64,000 bases of DNA from Flavobacterium endoglycinae. Lineage in GTDB: Bacteria; Bacteroidota; Bacteroidia; Flavobacteriales; Flavobacteriaceae. Position 1 is the stretch's first letter; each line of letters starts with the position of its first letter. Shown here in pieces: positions 1-8,920 of this stretch. The stretch spans positions 4,128,001-4,192,000 of the forward strand of contig NZ_CP071448.1 of NCBI RefSeq assembly GCF_017352115.1, given 5' to 3'. Position numbers and translations under genes: made by a program. The notes beneath the pieces were generated by a model. It was not told the origin of the DNA, made no database searches, and saw only the letters and a list, made by a program, of their open reading frames with translations.

Positions 1-165
1 AACATTTAATTAAAAAAAGTGGCTTTTATTATTTTAAATGAAATTTTTACCGCTAAAAAACTTATTAACGAAAACGTTTGAATTTAACAGATTTTATTAA
101 TTTATAATAAACAGAACCGGAAAAGTGCTGAATGTTTGCTAATTTTACACTTTAATACTTAAATA

Positions 166-1152
166 ATGTCAAAAACAATAAAAAAAGTAGGTGTTCTAAC
201 CTCAGGGGGAGATTCACCTGGAATGAATGCTGCCATACGATCTGTTGTTCGAACATGTGCTTTTCATAATATAGAATGCATAGGGATTTATAGAGGGTAT
301 CAAGGAATGATCGAAGGAGATTTCAAAGAAATGGGCCCTCGAAGCGTTAATAACATTGTAAACAAAGGAGGAACGATTTTAAAATCGGCTCGTTCAGTTG
401 ATTTCAGAACACCTGAAGGTAGAAAGAAAGCGCACGAAAACCTTTTAAAAGCTGGAGTGGATGCTTTGGTTGTAATTGGTGGTGACGGAAGTTTTACTGG
501 AGGTTTAATTTTTAACTCTGAATATGATTTTCCTGTAATGGGAATTCCTGGTACAATCGATAATGATATTTATGGTACAAGTTTTACTTTAGGTTACGAC
601 ACTGCTTTAAATACTGTTGTTGACTGTATTGATAAAATTAGAGACACTGCAAGTTCTCATAACCGTTTATTCTTTGTAGAGGTAATGGGTAGAGATGCAG
701 GTCATATCGCTCTTAATGCCGGAATTGGTGCAGGAGCAGAAGAAATCCTTATTCCTGAAGAAGATTTAGGATTAGACAGATTGTTAGACTCTCTTCAAAA
801 AAGTAAAGCTTCAGGAAAATCATCAAGTATTGTAGTGATTGCTGAAGGAGATAAAATTGGTAAAAATGTATTCGAATTAAAAGATTATGTTGAAGCTAAT
901 TTACCTGAGTACGATGTAAGAGTTTCAGTATTAGGACATATGCAGAGAGGTGGTTCTCCATCTTGCTTCGACCGTGTACTGGCAAGCCGTTTAGGAGTAA
1001 AAGCAGTTGAGTCTTTATTAGAAGGAAAATCAAACTATATGGTTGGTTTAAAAGAAGATAAAGTAGTTTTAACTCCATTAGAACAAGCTATTAAAGGAAA
1101 ATCAGAAATTGATAGAGAATTATTAAGAGTGTCAGACATCATGTCTACATAA
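166..1152 (+). CDS. pfkA: ATP-dependent 6-phosphofructokinase
   Basis: Phosphorylates fructose-6-phosphate to fructose-1,6-bisphosphate, the committed step of glycolysis, in the cytoplasm. The 328-residue protein has the usual bacterial PfkA length. It shows the N-terminal SGGDSPGMNA nucleotide loop (residues 13-22), GGDGS at 105-109 (Gly after the Asp is typical of ATP-using rather than PPi-using enzymes) and PGTIDND at 128-134 with the catalytic Asp132. gapA follows 92 bp downstream on the same strand with no terminator between, so the two are probably co-transcribed. The leader contains a CGAAAACGTT motif at 69-78 that also occurs before the two susC genes of the chitin locus. The family call is secure. 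Confidence 0.97.
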   Translation: MSKTIKKVGVLTSGGDSPGMNAAIRSVVRTCAFHNIECIGIYRGYQGMIEGDFKEMGPRSVNNIVNKGGTILKSARSVDFRTPEGRKKAHENLLKAGVDALVVIGGDGSFTGGLIFNSEYDFPVMGIPGTIDNDIYGTSFTLGYDTALNTVVDCIDKIRDTASSHNRLFFVEVMGRDAGHIALNAGIGAGAEEILIPEEDLGLDRLLDSLQKSKASGKSSSIVVIAEGDKIGKNVFELKDYVEANLPEYDVRVSVLGHMQRGGSPSCFDRVLASRLGVKAVESLLEGKSNYMVGLKEDKVVLTPLEQAIKGKSEIDRELLRVSDIMST

Positions 1153-1244
1153 TCTATATAAAGTTTAAAAAGAAGAGAAGTTTATTGTGAGGAAATTAGA
1201 CTTTGAAAATAGTGTAATAAAAACAAAAGCAAAAATTTAGTAAA

Positions 1245-2249
1245 ATGTCAAAAGTAAAATTAGGAATAAACGGATTTGGACGTATCGGAAGAATCGTTTT
1301 TAGAGAGTCTTTTAATAGAGATAATGTAGAAGTAGTAGCGATCAACGATTTATTAGATGTAGATCACTTAGCTTACTTATTAAAATATGATTCAGTTCAC
1401 GGTCGTTTCAACGGAACTGTAGAAGTTAAAGAAGGAAAATTGTATGTAAACGGAAGAAATATCCGTATTACTGCAGAAAGAAATCCTGCTGACTTAAAAT
1501 GGAACGAAGTTGATGTAGATGTAGTAGCTGAATGTACTGGTATCTTCACAACTATCGAAACTGCAAGCGAGCACTTAAAAGGAGGAGCAAAAAAAGTTAT
1601 CATCTCTGCTCCATCTGCTGATGCTCCAATGTTTGTAATGGGAGTTAACCACGAAACTGCAAAAGCTTCTGATTTAGTTGTTTCTAACGCTTCTTGTACT
1701 ACAAACTGTTTAGCTCCTTTAGCTAAAGTTATCCACGATAATTTCGAAATCGTTGAAGGTTTAATGACAACAGTACACGCAACAACTTCAACTCAAATGA
1801 CAGCTGACGGACCTTCTAGAAAAGACTGGAGAGGTGGACGTGCTGCTGCAATCAACATCATTCCTTCTTCAACAGGTGCTGCTAAAGCGGTTGGAAAAGT
1901 TATTCCATCTTTAAATGGAAAATTAACTGGAATGTCTTTCCGTGTTCCTACTGCTGACGTTTCTGTAGTTGACTTAACTGTAAAAGTGGCTAAAGAAACT
2001 TCATACGAAGAAATTATGGCAGTATTGAAAAAATCATCTGAAACAGACTTAAAAGGTATCTTAGGATTTACTGAAGATGCAGTTGTTTCTCAAGATTTCA
2101 TTTCTGACAAAAGAACTTCTATCATCGATGCTACTGCAGGAATTGGTTTGAATTCAACTTTCTTCAAATTAGTATCTTGGTACGATAATGAGTACGGATA
2201 CTCAAGCAAATTGATCGATTTATCTGTTCATATCGCAGGTTTAAAATAA
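1245..2249 (+). CDS. gapA: Type I glyceraldehyde-3-phosphate dehydrogenase
   Basis: Oxidises glyceraldehyde-3-phosphate to 1,3-bisphosphoglycerate with NAD+. The 334-residue protein has the Rossmann start GINGFGRIGR (residues 8-17), Asp35 in the position favouring NAD over NADP, the active-site block SNASCTTNCLAPL with catalytic Cys151, and the base His178. Codon choice looks biased in the way of a highly expressed gene (frequent TTC, AAC, GGA). A strong terminator follows 18 bp after the stop, closing the pfkA-gapA unit. Confidence 0.98.
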   Translation: MSKVKLGINGFGRIGRIVFRESFNRDNVEVVAINDLLDVDHLAYLLKYDSVHGRFNGTVEVKEGKLYVNGRNIRITAERNPADLKWNEVDVDVVAECTGIFTTIETASEHLKGGAKKVIISAPSADAPMFVMGVNHETAKASDLVVSNASCTTNCLAPLAKVIHDNFEIVEGLMTTVHATTSTQMTADGPSRKDWRGGRAAAINIIPSSTGAAKAVGKVIPSLNGKLTGMSFRVPTADVSVVDLTVKVAKETSYEEIMAVLKKSSETDLKGILGFTEDAVVSQDFISDKRTSIIDATAGIGLNSTFFKLVSWYDNEYGYSSKLIDLSVHIAGLK

Positions 2250-2267
2250 TATTATATATTTTTGCAG

Positions 2268-2300
2268 AATCCCGTTCGATGCGTCGAACGGGATTTTCTT
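2268..2300 (+). terminator. Rho-independent terminator after gapA
   Basis: A perfect 12-bp inverted repeat (2268-2279 with 2284-2295, four-base loop) is followed by a T-rich tract. It ends the pfkA-gapA transcript and shows that the next gene cannot start as far upstream as 2279, which lies inside this hairpin. Confidence 0.9.
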
Positions 2301-2374
2301 ATTTTGTTGCGTCTTTAATTAATGTAAAAAATACACTTATTGAGGAAAAACTAAACCAAAAAACAAAAAATAAA

Positions 2375-3226
2375 ATGAAATTAATAGTTGATAGTGGGTC
2401 TACTAAAGCCGATTGGATTGCAATAGATGATAATGGAAAAGTATTATTCACGACACAAACATTAGGATTAAATCCTGAAATACTTGACGGTCCTGAAATC
2501 ATTACAAGATTAAATGATCGTTTTGATATTTTACAAAATAAAAAAAATGCTACTCACTTATTCTTTTACGGAGCTGGATGTGGAACAGACAGAATGAAAG
2601 AATATTTGAAACAAGTTTTTCAAGAATATTTCTCTAACGCAATTGTAGACGTTCAAGAAGATACTTATGCAGCGGTTTATGCTACGACTCCAAAAGGAGA
2701 AGAAGCTATTGTTTCGATTCTTGGAACAGGTTCTAACTGTAGTTATTTTGATGGAAAAGTATTGCATCAAAAAGTTCAATCATTAGGATATATCGTAATG
2801 GACGACTGCAGCGGAAATGTTTTCGGAAAAGAATTGATTAGAAAATATTACTTTAATAAAATGCCTAAGGAATTAGCTGTTGAACTTGAAAAAGAATACG
2901 ACGTTGATCCAGATTTTATTAAAAATAAGCTTTACAAAGAGCCAAATCCAAACGCGTATTTAGCAACTTACGCTAAGTTTTTAATCAAACATAAAGACAC
3001 AGATTTCTGCAGAAAAATTATTTTCAAAGGAATGAAGTCTTTCGTTAAAAACTACATCAAACAGTTTGATAACTGTAAAGAAGTTCCTGTTCACTTTGTA
3101 GGTTCTATTGCATTCTATTTAAAAGATGAATTACAAGAAACTTTTGATAAATACGAGCTTAAATTAGGAAATGTTTTAAGAAGACCAATCGACGGTTTAA
3201 TTGCGTACCATGTTGCTAACCAATAG
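2375..3226 (+). CDS. N-acetylglucosamine kinase, BadF/BadG/BcrA/BcrD ATPase family
   Basis: Probably phosphorylates cytoplasmic N-acetylglucosamine, or a related amino sugar, to the 6-phosphate. The start at ATG 2375 (283 residues) gives an ASKHA fold beginning at once with the phosphate-1 loop DSGSTKADW (residues 6-14); an upstream in-frame start at 2279 lies in the gapA terminator and is rejected. A phosphate-2 loop LGTGSNCS is present mid-protein. mgsA follows 10 bp after the stop, suggesting an operon. Established: BadF-family GlcNAc kinases are the usual form in Bacteroidetes. Inferred: this kinase serves the chitin locus 27 kb away, which has no obvious sugar kinase of its own. Another sugar substrate is possible. 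Confidence 0.85.
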   Translation: MKLIVDSGSTKADWIAIDDNGKVLFTTQTLGLNPEILDGPEIITRLNDRFDILQNKKNATHLFFYGAGCGTDRMKEYLKQVFQEYFSNAIVDVQEDTYAAVYATTPKGEEAIVSILGTGSNCSYFDGKVLHQKVQSLGYIVMDDCSGNVFGKELIRKYYFNKMPKELAVELEKEYDVDPDFIKNKLYKEPNPNAYLATYAKFLIKHKDTDFCRKIIFKGMKSFVKNYIKQFDNCKEVPVHFVGSIAFYLKDELQETFDKYELKLGNVLRRPIDGLIAYHVANQ

Positions 3227-3236
3227 TTCCGGATTT

Positions 3237-3611
3237 ATGGAAATTGCAATTATAGCTCATGACGGTAAAAAAGCAGATTTAATAGAGTTTTTAATTAAAA
3301 ATGCTGATATTCTTCATAATGAGAAAATCAAACTAATTGGTACCGGAACAACCGGAGGAAAAGCCGAAGCTGCCGGATTTAAAACGCAAAGAATGCTTTC
3401 GGGTCCATTAGGAGGTGATGCGCAGATTGCAGGAAGAGTAGCAGAAGGAATTACTAATATGGTTTTCTTTTTTAAAGATCCTTTATCAAGTCATCCGCAT
3501 GAAGCAGATATTAATATGCTGATTCGTGTGTGTGATGTACATAATGTGCCGCTGGCCACGAATGAAGCAACGGCACAATTATTATTAGATGCTATTGCAC
3601 AGCAATTATAG
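3237..3611 (+). CDS. mgsA: Methylglyoxal synthase
   Basis: Converts dihydroxyacetone phosphate to methylglyoxal and phosphate, an overflow valve of glycolysis. With the ATG at 3237 the protein is 124 residues. It has HDGKK at 8-12 (phosphate binding), GTTGG at 38-42 and SGPLGGDAQ with the catalytic Asp61, then PHEADI containing His88. A TTG 36 bp upstream is in frame but lies inside the preceding kinase gene and adds residues the family lacks. The last 20 bp overlap the 3' end of the convergent ridA-like gene. Confidence 0.93.
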   Translation: MEIAIIAHDGKKADLIEFLIKNADILHNEKIKLIGTGTTGGKAEAAGFKTQRMLSGPLGGDAQIAGRVAEGITNMVFFFKDPLSSHPHEADINMLIRVCDVHNVPLATNEATAQLLLDAIAQQL

Positions 3612-3972
3612 AAATCTCAACATTTACATTCTTAGGCAGACATGCCACTTGAACCGTTTCACGTGCTGGAGCGGTTTTTTCGTTAAAATATGAACCATAA
3701 ATCGTATTGATCGCTCCAAAATTGTTCATATCCATAATGAAGATTGTAGCTTTAACCACATTTTCAAAAGTCATATCTGCAGCCTCAAGAATAGCAGCGA
3801 TGTTTTCCATTACCTGCTTCGTTTCATCGTTGATGTTGTCAGTTACAAGTTCGCCTGAAGTCGGATTTATAGCAATCTGGCCAGAAGCATAAAGTGTATT
3901 TCCAGATAATACAGCCTGATTATAAGGTCCAATTGGAGCTGGAGCCTTCTCTGTAAAGATTATTTTTTTCAT
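3592..3972 (-). CDS. RidA family enamine/imine deaminase
   Basis: Members hydrolyse reactive 2-aminoacrylate and related enamines released by PLP enzymes. The 126-residue protein has the full YjgF/RidA length, with PIGPYNQAV near the N-terminus, SGQIA at 30-34, and the substrate-carboxylate arginine in PARETVQVACLP (Arg104). The sequence is too conserved to assign more than the RidA family. Its 3' end overlaps mgsA by 20 bp convergently, and the large LptD-like gene lies upstream on the same strand with 24 bp between, so the two may share a transcript. Confidence 0.92.
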   Translation of the reverse strand: MKKIIFTEKAPAPIGPYNQAVLSGNTLYASGQIAINPTSGELVTDNINDETKQVMENIAAILEAADMTFENVVKATIFIMDMNNFGAINTIYGSYFNEKTAPARETVQVACLPKNVNVEISIIAVQ

Positions 3973-3996
3973 GATAGTTGTTGATTTATAAATATC

Positions 3997-6648
3997 TTAT
4001 CGGTTTGAGACACTTCTTTTATTCCATTTAATGTCGCTCAACATTCCAGATTTAATTCCAATAAAGAAGTTCCAGTTAGAATTTGTTCCAAGCGGCTGAT
4101 AGTTAAAAGCCATTCTCCAGCTTAATAAATCTCTTTCAAAACGGAACTGAGTAAAAGTAACTCCTTTTTGTACGAAATCATATCCTGTAGATACACCACC
4201 TTTCCATTTAGGCGTAATATCAGTGTTGATAGAAATCATGATGGAGTTTCCGGTAATCTTATTTTCTCTGGCCGCGTTCGAATACGTCAACGAATACGCC
4301 ATAGTCATATCCCATGGTATTTTTGCACTGAAAAATTCGCTGATAACATCATCGTCTCTTTCTGGTTCATTTGCAAATTGGCTGTTTCGGCTGTCATTTA
4401 GGTCAGTATTTGTTCCGAATAAGTCGTCATTACGACCACCATTTCGCTGACTCTGCGCATTTTTTTCCTTTCCGGTTCCCTTATTCGAAAACGAATAATT
4501 CATCGTAACGTTTGCACTCGTCATTCTAAATAAACTTCCGCCATTGTCGATGTTGAACTTGTTGATTACGTTTCCAGCATTATCAATCGCATACGGGTTT
4601 AAAACTGCCCCGAAGTTCATGTTTAGTTTATTGTCAAAAAACTGTGTTCCACCACTTACTACGATTGGCTGCCAAGCTAGAGTTTCTTTACCGTTTGCAT
4701 TAAAATTATAGCTTGTATTGAAGTTTAAGTTGTTTAACAGCATAATCTTCTTTGGTTCCGTTTTTGTGCTGTCACTGTCTCTTACTTTTGCTTCAAAAGT
4801 GTTGCTCAGTGTAAAACCAACAATACTTGAATTATCTTTTCCTGGTGCACCGTAAATTCCATTTGCAAAACGGCTGTATTCATCTGTAGAAATTCTTCCT
4901 GCAGCATCTACCGTATAATGATCGTAATACCTTTCGAAACTTGGTGTATACGAATACGTAATACTTGGTCTCATGACGTGACGAATAGACTGGATTTTTT
5001 TATCTGCTCCAAAATTGAACGTACCATAAATAGTAGTTCCTAAGTTCGTGCTGAAGTTGTATGTTCTGTATGAATCAAAACCATTAACCGTTTTGTCAAC
5101 CACTTGACCTTTGGCATCGTCGTAATTTTTATCAATCGTTTTGGTTACCCAAGTTTCTTGATAGTTTGTAGAAGCTCCAGCACTAAAATATTTAAAGATT
5201 TTAAAATTGGTACTGATTGGAATAGTATGCTGCATTCCAATTTGAGCATCTCTAAACATCTGAGGCTTGAAAAAAAGCGAATCAGTAGTTTTAAAATTAT
5301 TTTTTCCCGTTACGTTATATTGTAAGTTGATGTTTTTGAAAAAACCTTTTTTAACGCCGTTTTTGCCAACAAATGGGTAAACACGGTCAATACTTCCCTG
5401 AAAGTTAGGTAACGTCATCGTGATTTCTTCTGTCTGCGTATTCTGCTGGTGTGTTGCAGAAAGTGAAATACGAGATCCTGGAATGGTATTAAATGTTTTG
5501 TTGTACGAAATAGAAGAACTCAAAGTATTGTTCAGATTGGAGCCAATATTGGCCTGATTAATCGAACGCTTAAAGTACTTACTACTACCCATGTTCACAG
5601 AAGCAGAGAAGCTTGAATTTGGGTTCGATTTTGTATCCTTAGAATGCGACCACTGAATGTTATAAATGTTTTGTTTTGAATAATCAGGATAACCTCGTTC
5701 ACTGCTGATTAAGTTCTCAAAACGAATATTCACATTTCCACGATACTTATACCGTTCGGCATAAGACGATTCAAAACGCATGGCATAACTACCATTCGTG
5801 TAATAATCTCCTAAAACCGTTAAATCGTAATTATCGCTCAAGGCAAAATAATATCCTCCATTTTGTAACGAGAAACCTCTTGTATTGGAGTCATTATAAC
5901 TTGGGATAATAATACCCGAAACGCTTCTTTCCTGGCTTAATGGAAAATAACCATACGGTAAAGCCAGTGGAGTAGGTACATCAGCAATAATCATCTGGGT
6001 TAAACCAGTAACGATTTTTTTTCCAGGTATAAATTTGATTTTGCTCGTTAGAAAATAGTATTCGGGATTGTCAATATCTTGTGCAGTTGTAATTCTGGCG
6101 CCTTTTAAGAAGTAAACAGAATCATTTTCCTTTTTTGTAACAGCAGCTTTAATGTTTAATTCTCCCTGTTTGGTTCTTGAATTGTAGATTAAAGCTTTCT
6201 TGGTTTTAAAGTTAAAACGAATCGAATCTGGCTGGACTTCACTTGTACCTTGCTTGAAATTAGGATATTGGACTAGAACTCCTGAAGAATCTTTTATTCT
6301 TCCAGCATATACTTCGTCTTTTTCGTAATTTAGAACAATGATACCCGATTTTAACTCAACATCTTTATAATATAATTCACCCTCATTATAAAGAGTGATT
6401 AATTTTTTCTTCTGGTCGATTTTTGCATAATCTTTGGCCTTGTATCTTACTTTCCCATCCAAAAAAGTCTTGGTAGCCCTTACGGTGTCAAGCTTTATAG
6501 TATCATTTGGAATTATTTCAGGTTTATCTGTTTGTTTTCCAGAAGGTAAAGGCTTTTTTTTAGATTTTATCTCTTGCGAATATAAATTACCACATCCTAT
6601 AGATAGGAAAAATGATATTAAAACGATATTAAATAAGTTTGTATGCAA
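3997..6648 (-). CDS. LptD-like LPS assembly outer membrane protein
   Basis: A large Bacteroidetes LptD-type protein. The N-terminal part (about residues 60-220) looks like the OstA/LptA beta-jellyroll fold (repeated short strands with VELKSG, GELNIKA), followed by a long C-terminal region of alternating aromatic strands typical of a beta-barrel. The family is proposed to place lipopolysaccharide in the outer leaflet. The open frame runs up to 6732, but a TAAGTTTG promoter box lies at 6704-6697, downstream of that ATG, so it is unlikely to be the start. I choose TTG at 6648, which gives a hydrophobic signal segment ending near LYSQ and 883 residues; the exact start is uncertain. The divergent amidase gene begins 133 bp away. 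Confidence 0.82.
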   Translation of the reverse strand: MHTNLFNIVLISFFLSIGCGNLYSQEIKSKKKPLPSGKQTDKPEIIPNDTIKLDTVRATKTFLDGKVRYKAKDYAKIDQKKKLITLYNEGELYYKDVELKSGIIVLNYEKDEVYAGRIKDSSGVLVQYPNFKQGTSEVQPDSIRFNFKTKKALIYNSRTKQGELNIKAAVTKKENDSVYFLKGARITTAQDIDNPEYYFLTSKIKFIPGKKIVTGLTQMIIADVPTPLALPYGYFPLSQERSVSGIIIPSYNDSNTRGFSLQNGGYYFALSDNYDLTVLGDYYTNGSYAMRFESSYAERYKYRGNVNIRFENLISSERGYPDYSKQNIYNIQWSHSKDTKSNPNSSFSASVNMGSSKYFKRSINQANIGSNLNNTLSSSISYNKTFNTIPGSRISLSATHQQNTQTEEITMTLPNFQGSIDRVYPFVGKNGVKKGFFKNINLQYNVTGKNNFKTTDSLFFKPQMFRDAQIGMQHTIPISTNFKIFKYFSAGASTNYQETWVTKTIDKNYDDAKGQVVDKTVNGFDSYRTYNFSTNLGTTIYGTFNFGADKKIQSIRHVMRPSITYSYTPSFERYYDHYTVDAAGRISTDEYSRFANGIYGAPGKDNSSIVGFTLSNTFEAKVRDSDSTKTEPKKIMLLNNLNFNTSYNFNANGKETLAWQPIVVSGGTQFFDNKLNMNFGAVLNPYAIDNAGNVINKFNIDNGGSLFRMTSANVTMNYSFSNKGTGKEKNAQSQRNGGRNDDLFGTNTDLNDSRNSQFANEPERDDDVISEFFSAKIPWDMTMAYSLTYSNAARENKITGNSIMISINTDITPKWKGGVSTGYDFVQKGVTFTQFRFERDLLSWRMAFNYQPLGTNSNWNFFIGIKSGMLSDIKWNKRSVSNR

Positions 6649-6696
6649 AGGTTTAAATACTATTTTTGTAAAATTATGGCTTGTTTTTTGACATGT

Positions 6697-6704
6697 CAAA
6701 CTTA
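6697..6704 (-). promoter_or_regulatory. -7 promoter box for the LptD-like gene
   Basis: Reads TAAGTTTG on the minus strand, an exact match to the Flavobacterium TAnnTTTG box. No well-spaced TTG is seen upstream. Its position argues for a translation start downstream of about 6690. Confidence 0.5.
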
Positions 6705-6781
6705 CATATAATTTTTTGGCAAAAATAATCAATTGTAAAAATTATAACAGCTGCGTTTTATTAAAATTAACTTTTACATTT

Positions 6782-7897
6782 ATGAATAAACTAAACAAAA
6801 TTAAAGTAATCTTTGCTTTTTTTCTAACTATATCGTCATTTTTTGCTTACAGTCAATCAAATGTTTTTAAGGTTACGCTCGATGCGGGACACGGTGATCA
6901 CGATTTTGGAGCAGTTTACAGTGGCCGGATTGAGAAAAACATTGCTTTAGCTATTGTTTTAAAAGTCGGGAAAATATTAGAGCAGAGTCCTAATGTTAAT
7001 GTTATCTATACTCGTAAAACCGATGTTTTTGTCGATTTAGTAGAAAGAGCTAATATTGCTAATAGAGCCAACTCAAATATTTTCGTTTCAATTCATTGTA
7101 ATGCCAATAAAAATACTGCAGCAGACGGAACAGAAACATATGTAATGGGTTTGAGTAAAGTTGCATCGAATCTTGAAGCGGCGAAAAAAGAAAACTCGGT
7201 AATTACATTAGAGAAGGATTATAAACGTAAATATGAAGGTTTTGATCCGAATTCACCGGAATCAATGATTGGAATGACATTAATGCAGGAAGAATATCTA
7301 GACAACAGTATCTCTTTAGCAAGTAAAATTGAGGATAACTTTGAAAGATTAGGCAAAAAAATCCGCCATGGTGGTGTAAAACAAGCACCTTTCATGGTTC
7401 TGCACAAAGCGTATATGCCAAGAGTTCTGGTAGAAACCGGTTTCGTTTCAAATCCAACAGAAGGAAATATATTAAATTCAGACGAAGGTCAGGATGATAT
7501 TGCAAAAGCAATCGCAGAAGCTATTTTAAGTTACAAAAGAGAATATTTCGGTTCTGGCGCACAAGAAGTAGTGGAAGCAAAACCAGTAAAAGACACTTCT
7601 ACACCAAAAAAGGTAACACCACCACCGACAAAAAATACACCTAAAGGAACTTTTTTTAAAGTTCAGTTGATTGCTAGTATTAAAAATACGCCATTAGAAC
7701 CTAAAAATTTTAAAGGTTTGAAAAACGTAACAATGGTTTTTGAAAACAATATGTATAAATATTTCTACCAAGAAACTTCAAATTATGAAGCTGCTAAAAA
7801 ATATTTGGAAGAGGCTAAGGATAAGGGATATGGAGCCGCTTTTTTAGTAGCAACTAAAGATGGAGAAAAGATTAGTATTCAGGACGCGATTAAATAA
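6782..7897 (+). CDS. N-acetylmuramoyl-L-alanine amidase with C-terminal SPOR-like domain
   Basis: A zinc hydrolase that cuts the amide between N-acetylmuramic acid and the stem peptide, acting in the periplasm during cell separation. The start at ATG 6782 (371 residues) places a signal peptide first (MNKLNKIKVIFAFF to AYSQS). The Amidase_3 domain follows, with ligands in LDAGHGDHD, RIEKNIAL, SIHCNA and VETGFVSNP. After a Pro/Thr-rich linker (about residues 262-285) comes a SPOR-like domain (about 290-371) that would bind denuded glycan strands at the septum. The upstream in-frame ATG at 6716 adds a non-secretory extension and is rejected. The MlaD-like gene follows 51 bp downstream. Confidence 0.92.
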   Translation: MNKLNKIKVIFAFFLTISSFFAYSQSNVFKVTLDAGHGDHDFGAVYSGRIEKNIALAIVLKVGKILEQSPNVNVIYTRKTDVFVDLVERANIANRANSNIFVSIHCNANKNTAADGTETYVMGLSKVASNLEAAKKENSVITLEKDYKRKYEGFDPNSPESMIGMTLMQEEYLDNSISLASKIEDNFERLGKKIRHGGVKQAPFMVLHKAYMPRVLVETGFVSNPTEGNILNSDEGQDDIAKAIAEAILSYKREYFGSGAQEVVEAKPVKDTSTPKKVTPPPTKNTPKGTFFKVQLIASIKNTPLEPKNFKGLKNVTMVFENNMYKYFYQETSNYEAAKKYLEEAKDKGYGAAFLVATKDGEKISIQDAIK

Positions 7898-7923
7898 TTA
7901 AGCACAAGTTCGAATATTTATAT

Positions 7924-7931
7924 TAAATTTG
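7924..7931 (+). promoter_or_regulatory. -7 promoter box for the mlaD-like gene
   Basis: TAAATTTG, an exact TAnnTTTG match, 18 bp before the TTG start at 7949. No convincing -33 TTG is seen, so this may only be an internal promoter. Confidence 0.4.
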
Positions 7932-7948
7932 TATAAACACTAAGAATT

Positions 7949-8914
7949 TTGAAAGTAACAAGAGAAATTAAAACGGCTGTATTAGTCATCGCGTCAATTT
8001 TATTATTTATTTGGGGCTACAGTTTTTTAAAAGGCAGAGACCTTTTTACGAATTATAAAGTATTATATGTTCAATATGATAATGTTGAAGAACTTTCATC
8101 TTCAGCTCCGGTAACTTTAAACGGACTTGGAATTGGAAAAGTAAGCAAGATTACAATTGATGAAAACACAGGAAAACTATCTGTTGAACTTCAGATTAAA
8201 ACTGATTTTCCAATTTCTAAAACAAGTACAGCAGCATTATATTCTCCAAGCTTGATTGGAGGAAAGCAAATCAAAATTATTCCAAATCTTGCTGATAAAG
8301 AACTTGCAGAAGACGGACAAGTATTACAGTCTGCTGTAGAGCTGGGACTTACTGAATCTTTAGGAGGAAAGATCGAACCGCTGCAGGTTAAACTGGATAA
8401 AATGCTTTTAAATATTGATGTGCTGGTTACGGGCCTAAACAATACTTTAGACAAAAACACACAAGAAAATTTAAAGAAAACTATTGCTGAATTGAGTCAG
8501 ACAATGGAACAGTTTCACAGAGCATCGGGAAGTCTTAATAACATCTTAGATACGAATAAAGGGCAGATTAATGGAGTTGTGAGTAACTTCAATAAAATGT
8601 CAAATAACTTCAATAAAATATCTGATTCTTTAAATAAAGCTGATTTAGGAAAAACAGTACGTAACCTAAACCAAACTTTAGCTAAAGTGGATGGATTAAT
8701 GGCTAATTTGAATTCAGGAAAAGGAACAGCTGGTAAATTATTAAATGACGATGCATTATATAATAACTTGGCTAAAACTTCTAAAGAACTTGAATTGCTA
8801 TTACAAGACGTACGTCTTTACCCGACACGTTATGTAAACGTTTCGCTTTTCGGAAAGAAAAACAAACCTTACGTAGCACCAAAAGAAGAAACAAATTCAA
8901 CGGATAAAAAATAG
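7949..8914 (+). CDS. MCE/MlaD family lipid-transport protein
   Basis: An inner-membrane-anchored MCE protein, by homology the substrate-binding part of a phospholipid transporter between the two membranes. The 321-residue protein has one N-terminal membrane helix (about residues 9-27), one MCE domain (about 37-115, with LNGLGIGKV and LIGGKQIKI), then a long helical region rich in Asn/Leu repeats (FNKMSNNFNKISDSLNKAD) as in MlaD tails. The start is TTG (7949); no better ATG precedes the helix. No ATPase or permease partner gene is adjacent. It lies between the amidase and the Fe-S genes. Confidence 0.88.
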   Translation: MKVTREIKTAVLVIASILLFIWGYSFLKGRDLFTNYKVLYVQYDNVEELSSSAPVTLNGLGIGKVSKITIDENTGKLSVELQIKTDFPISKTSTAALYSPSLIGGKQIKIIPNLADKELAEDGQVLQSAVELGLTESLGGKIEPLQVKLDKMLLNIDVLVTGLNNTLDKNTQENLKKTIAELSQTMEQFHRASGSLNNILDTNKGQINGVVSNFNKMSNNFNKISDSLNKADLGKTVRNLNQTLAKVDGLMANLNSGKGTAGKLLNDDALYNNLAKTSKELELLLQDVRLYPTRYVNVSLFGKKNKPYVAPKEETNSTDKK

Positions 8915-8920
8915 ACATAA

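Noticed and set aside
2279..2374. Upstream extension of the GlcNAc kinase from 2279
   Set aside because: The ATG lies inside the gapA terminator hairpin and the added 32 residues precede the phosphate-1 loop, unlike the family.
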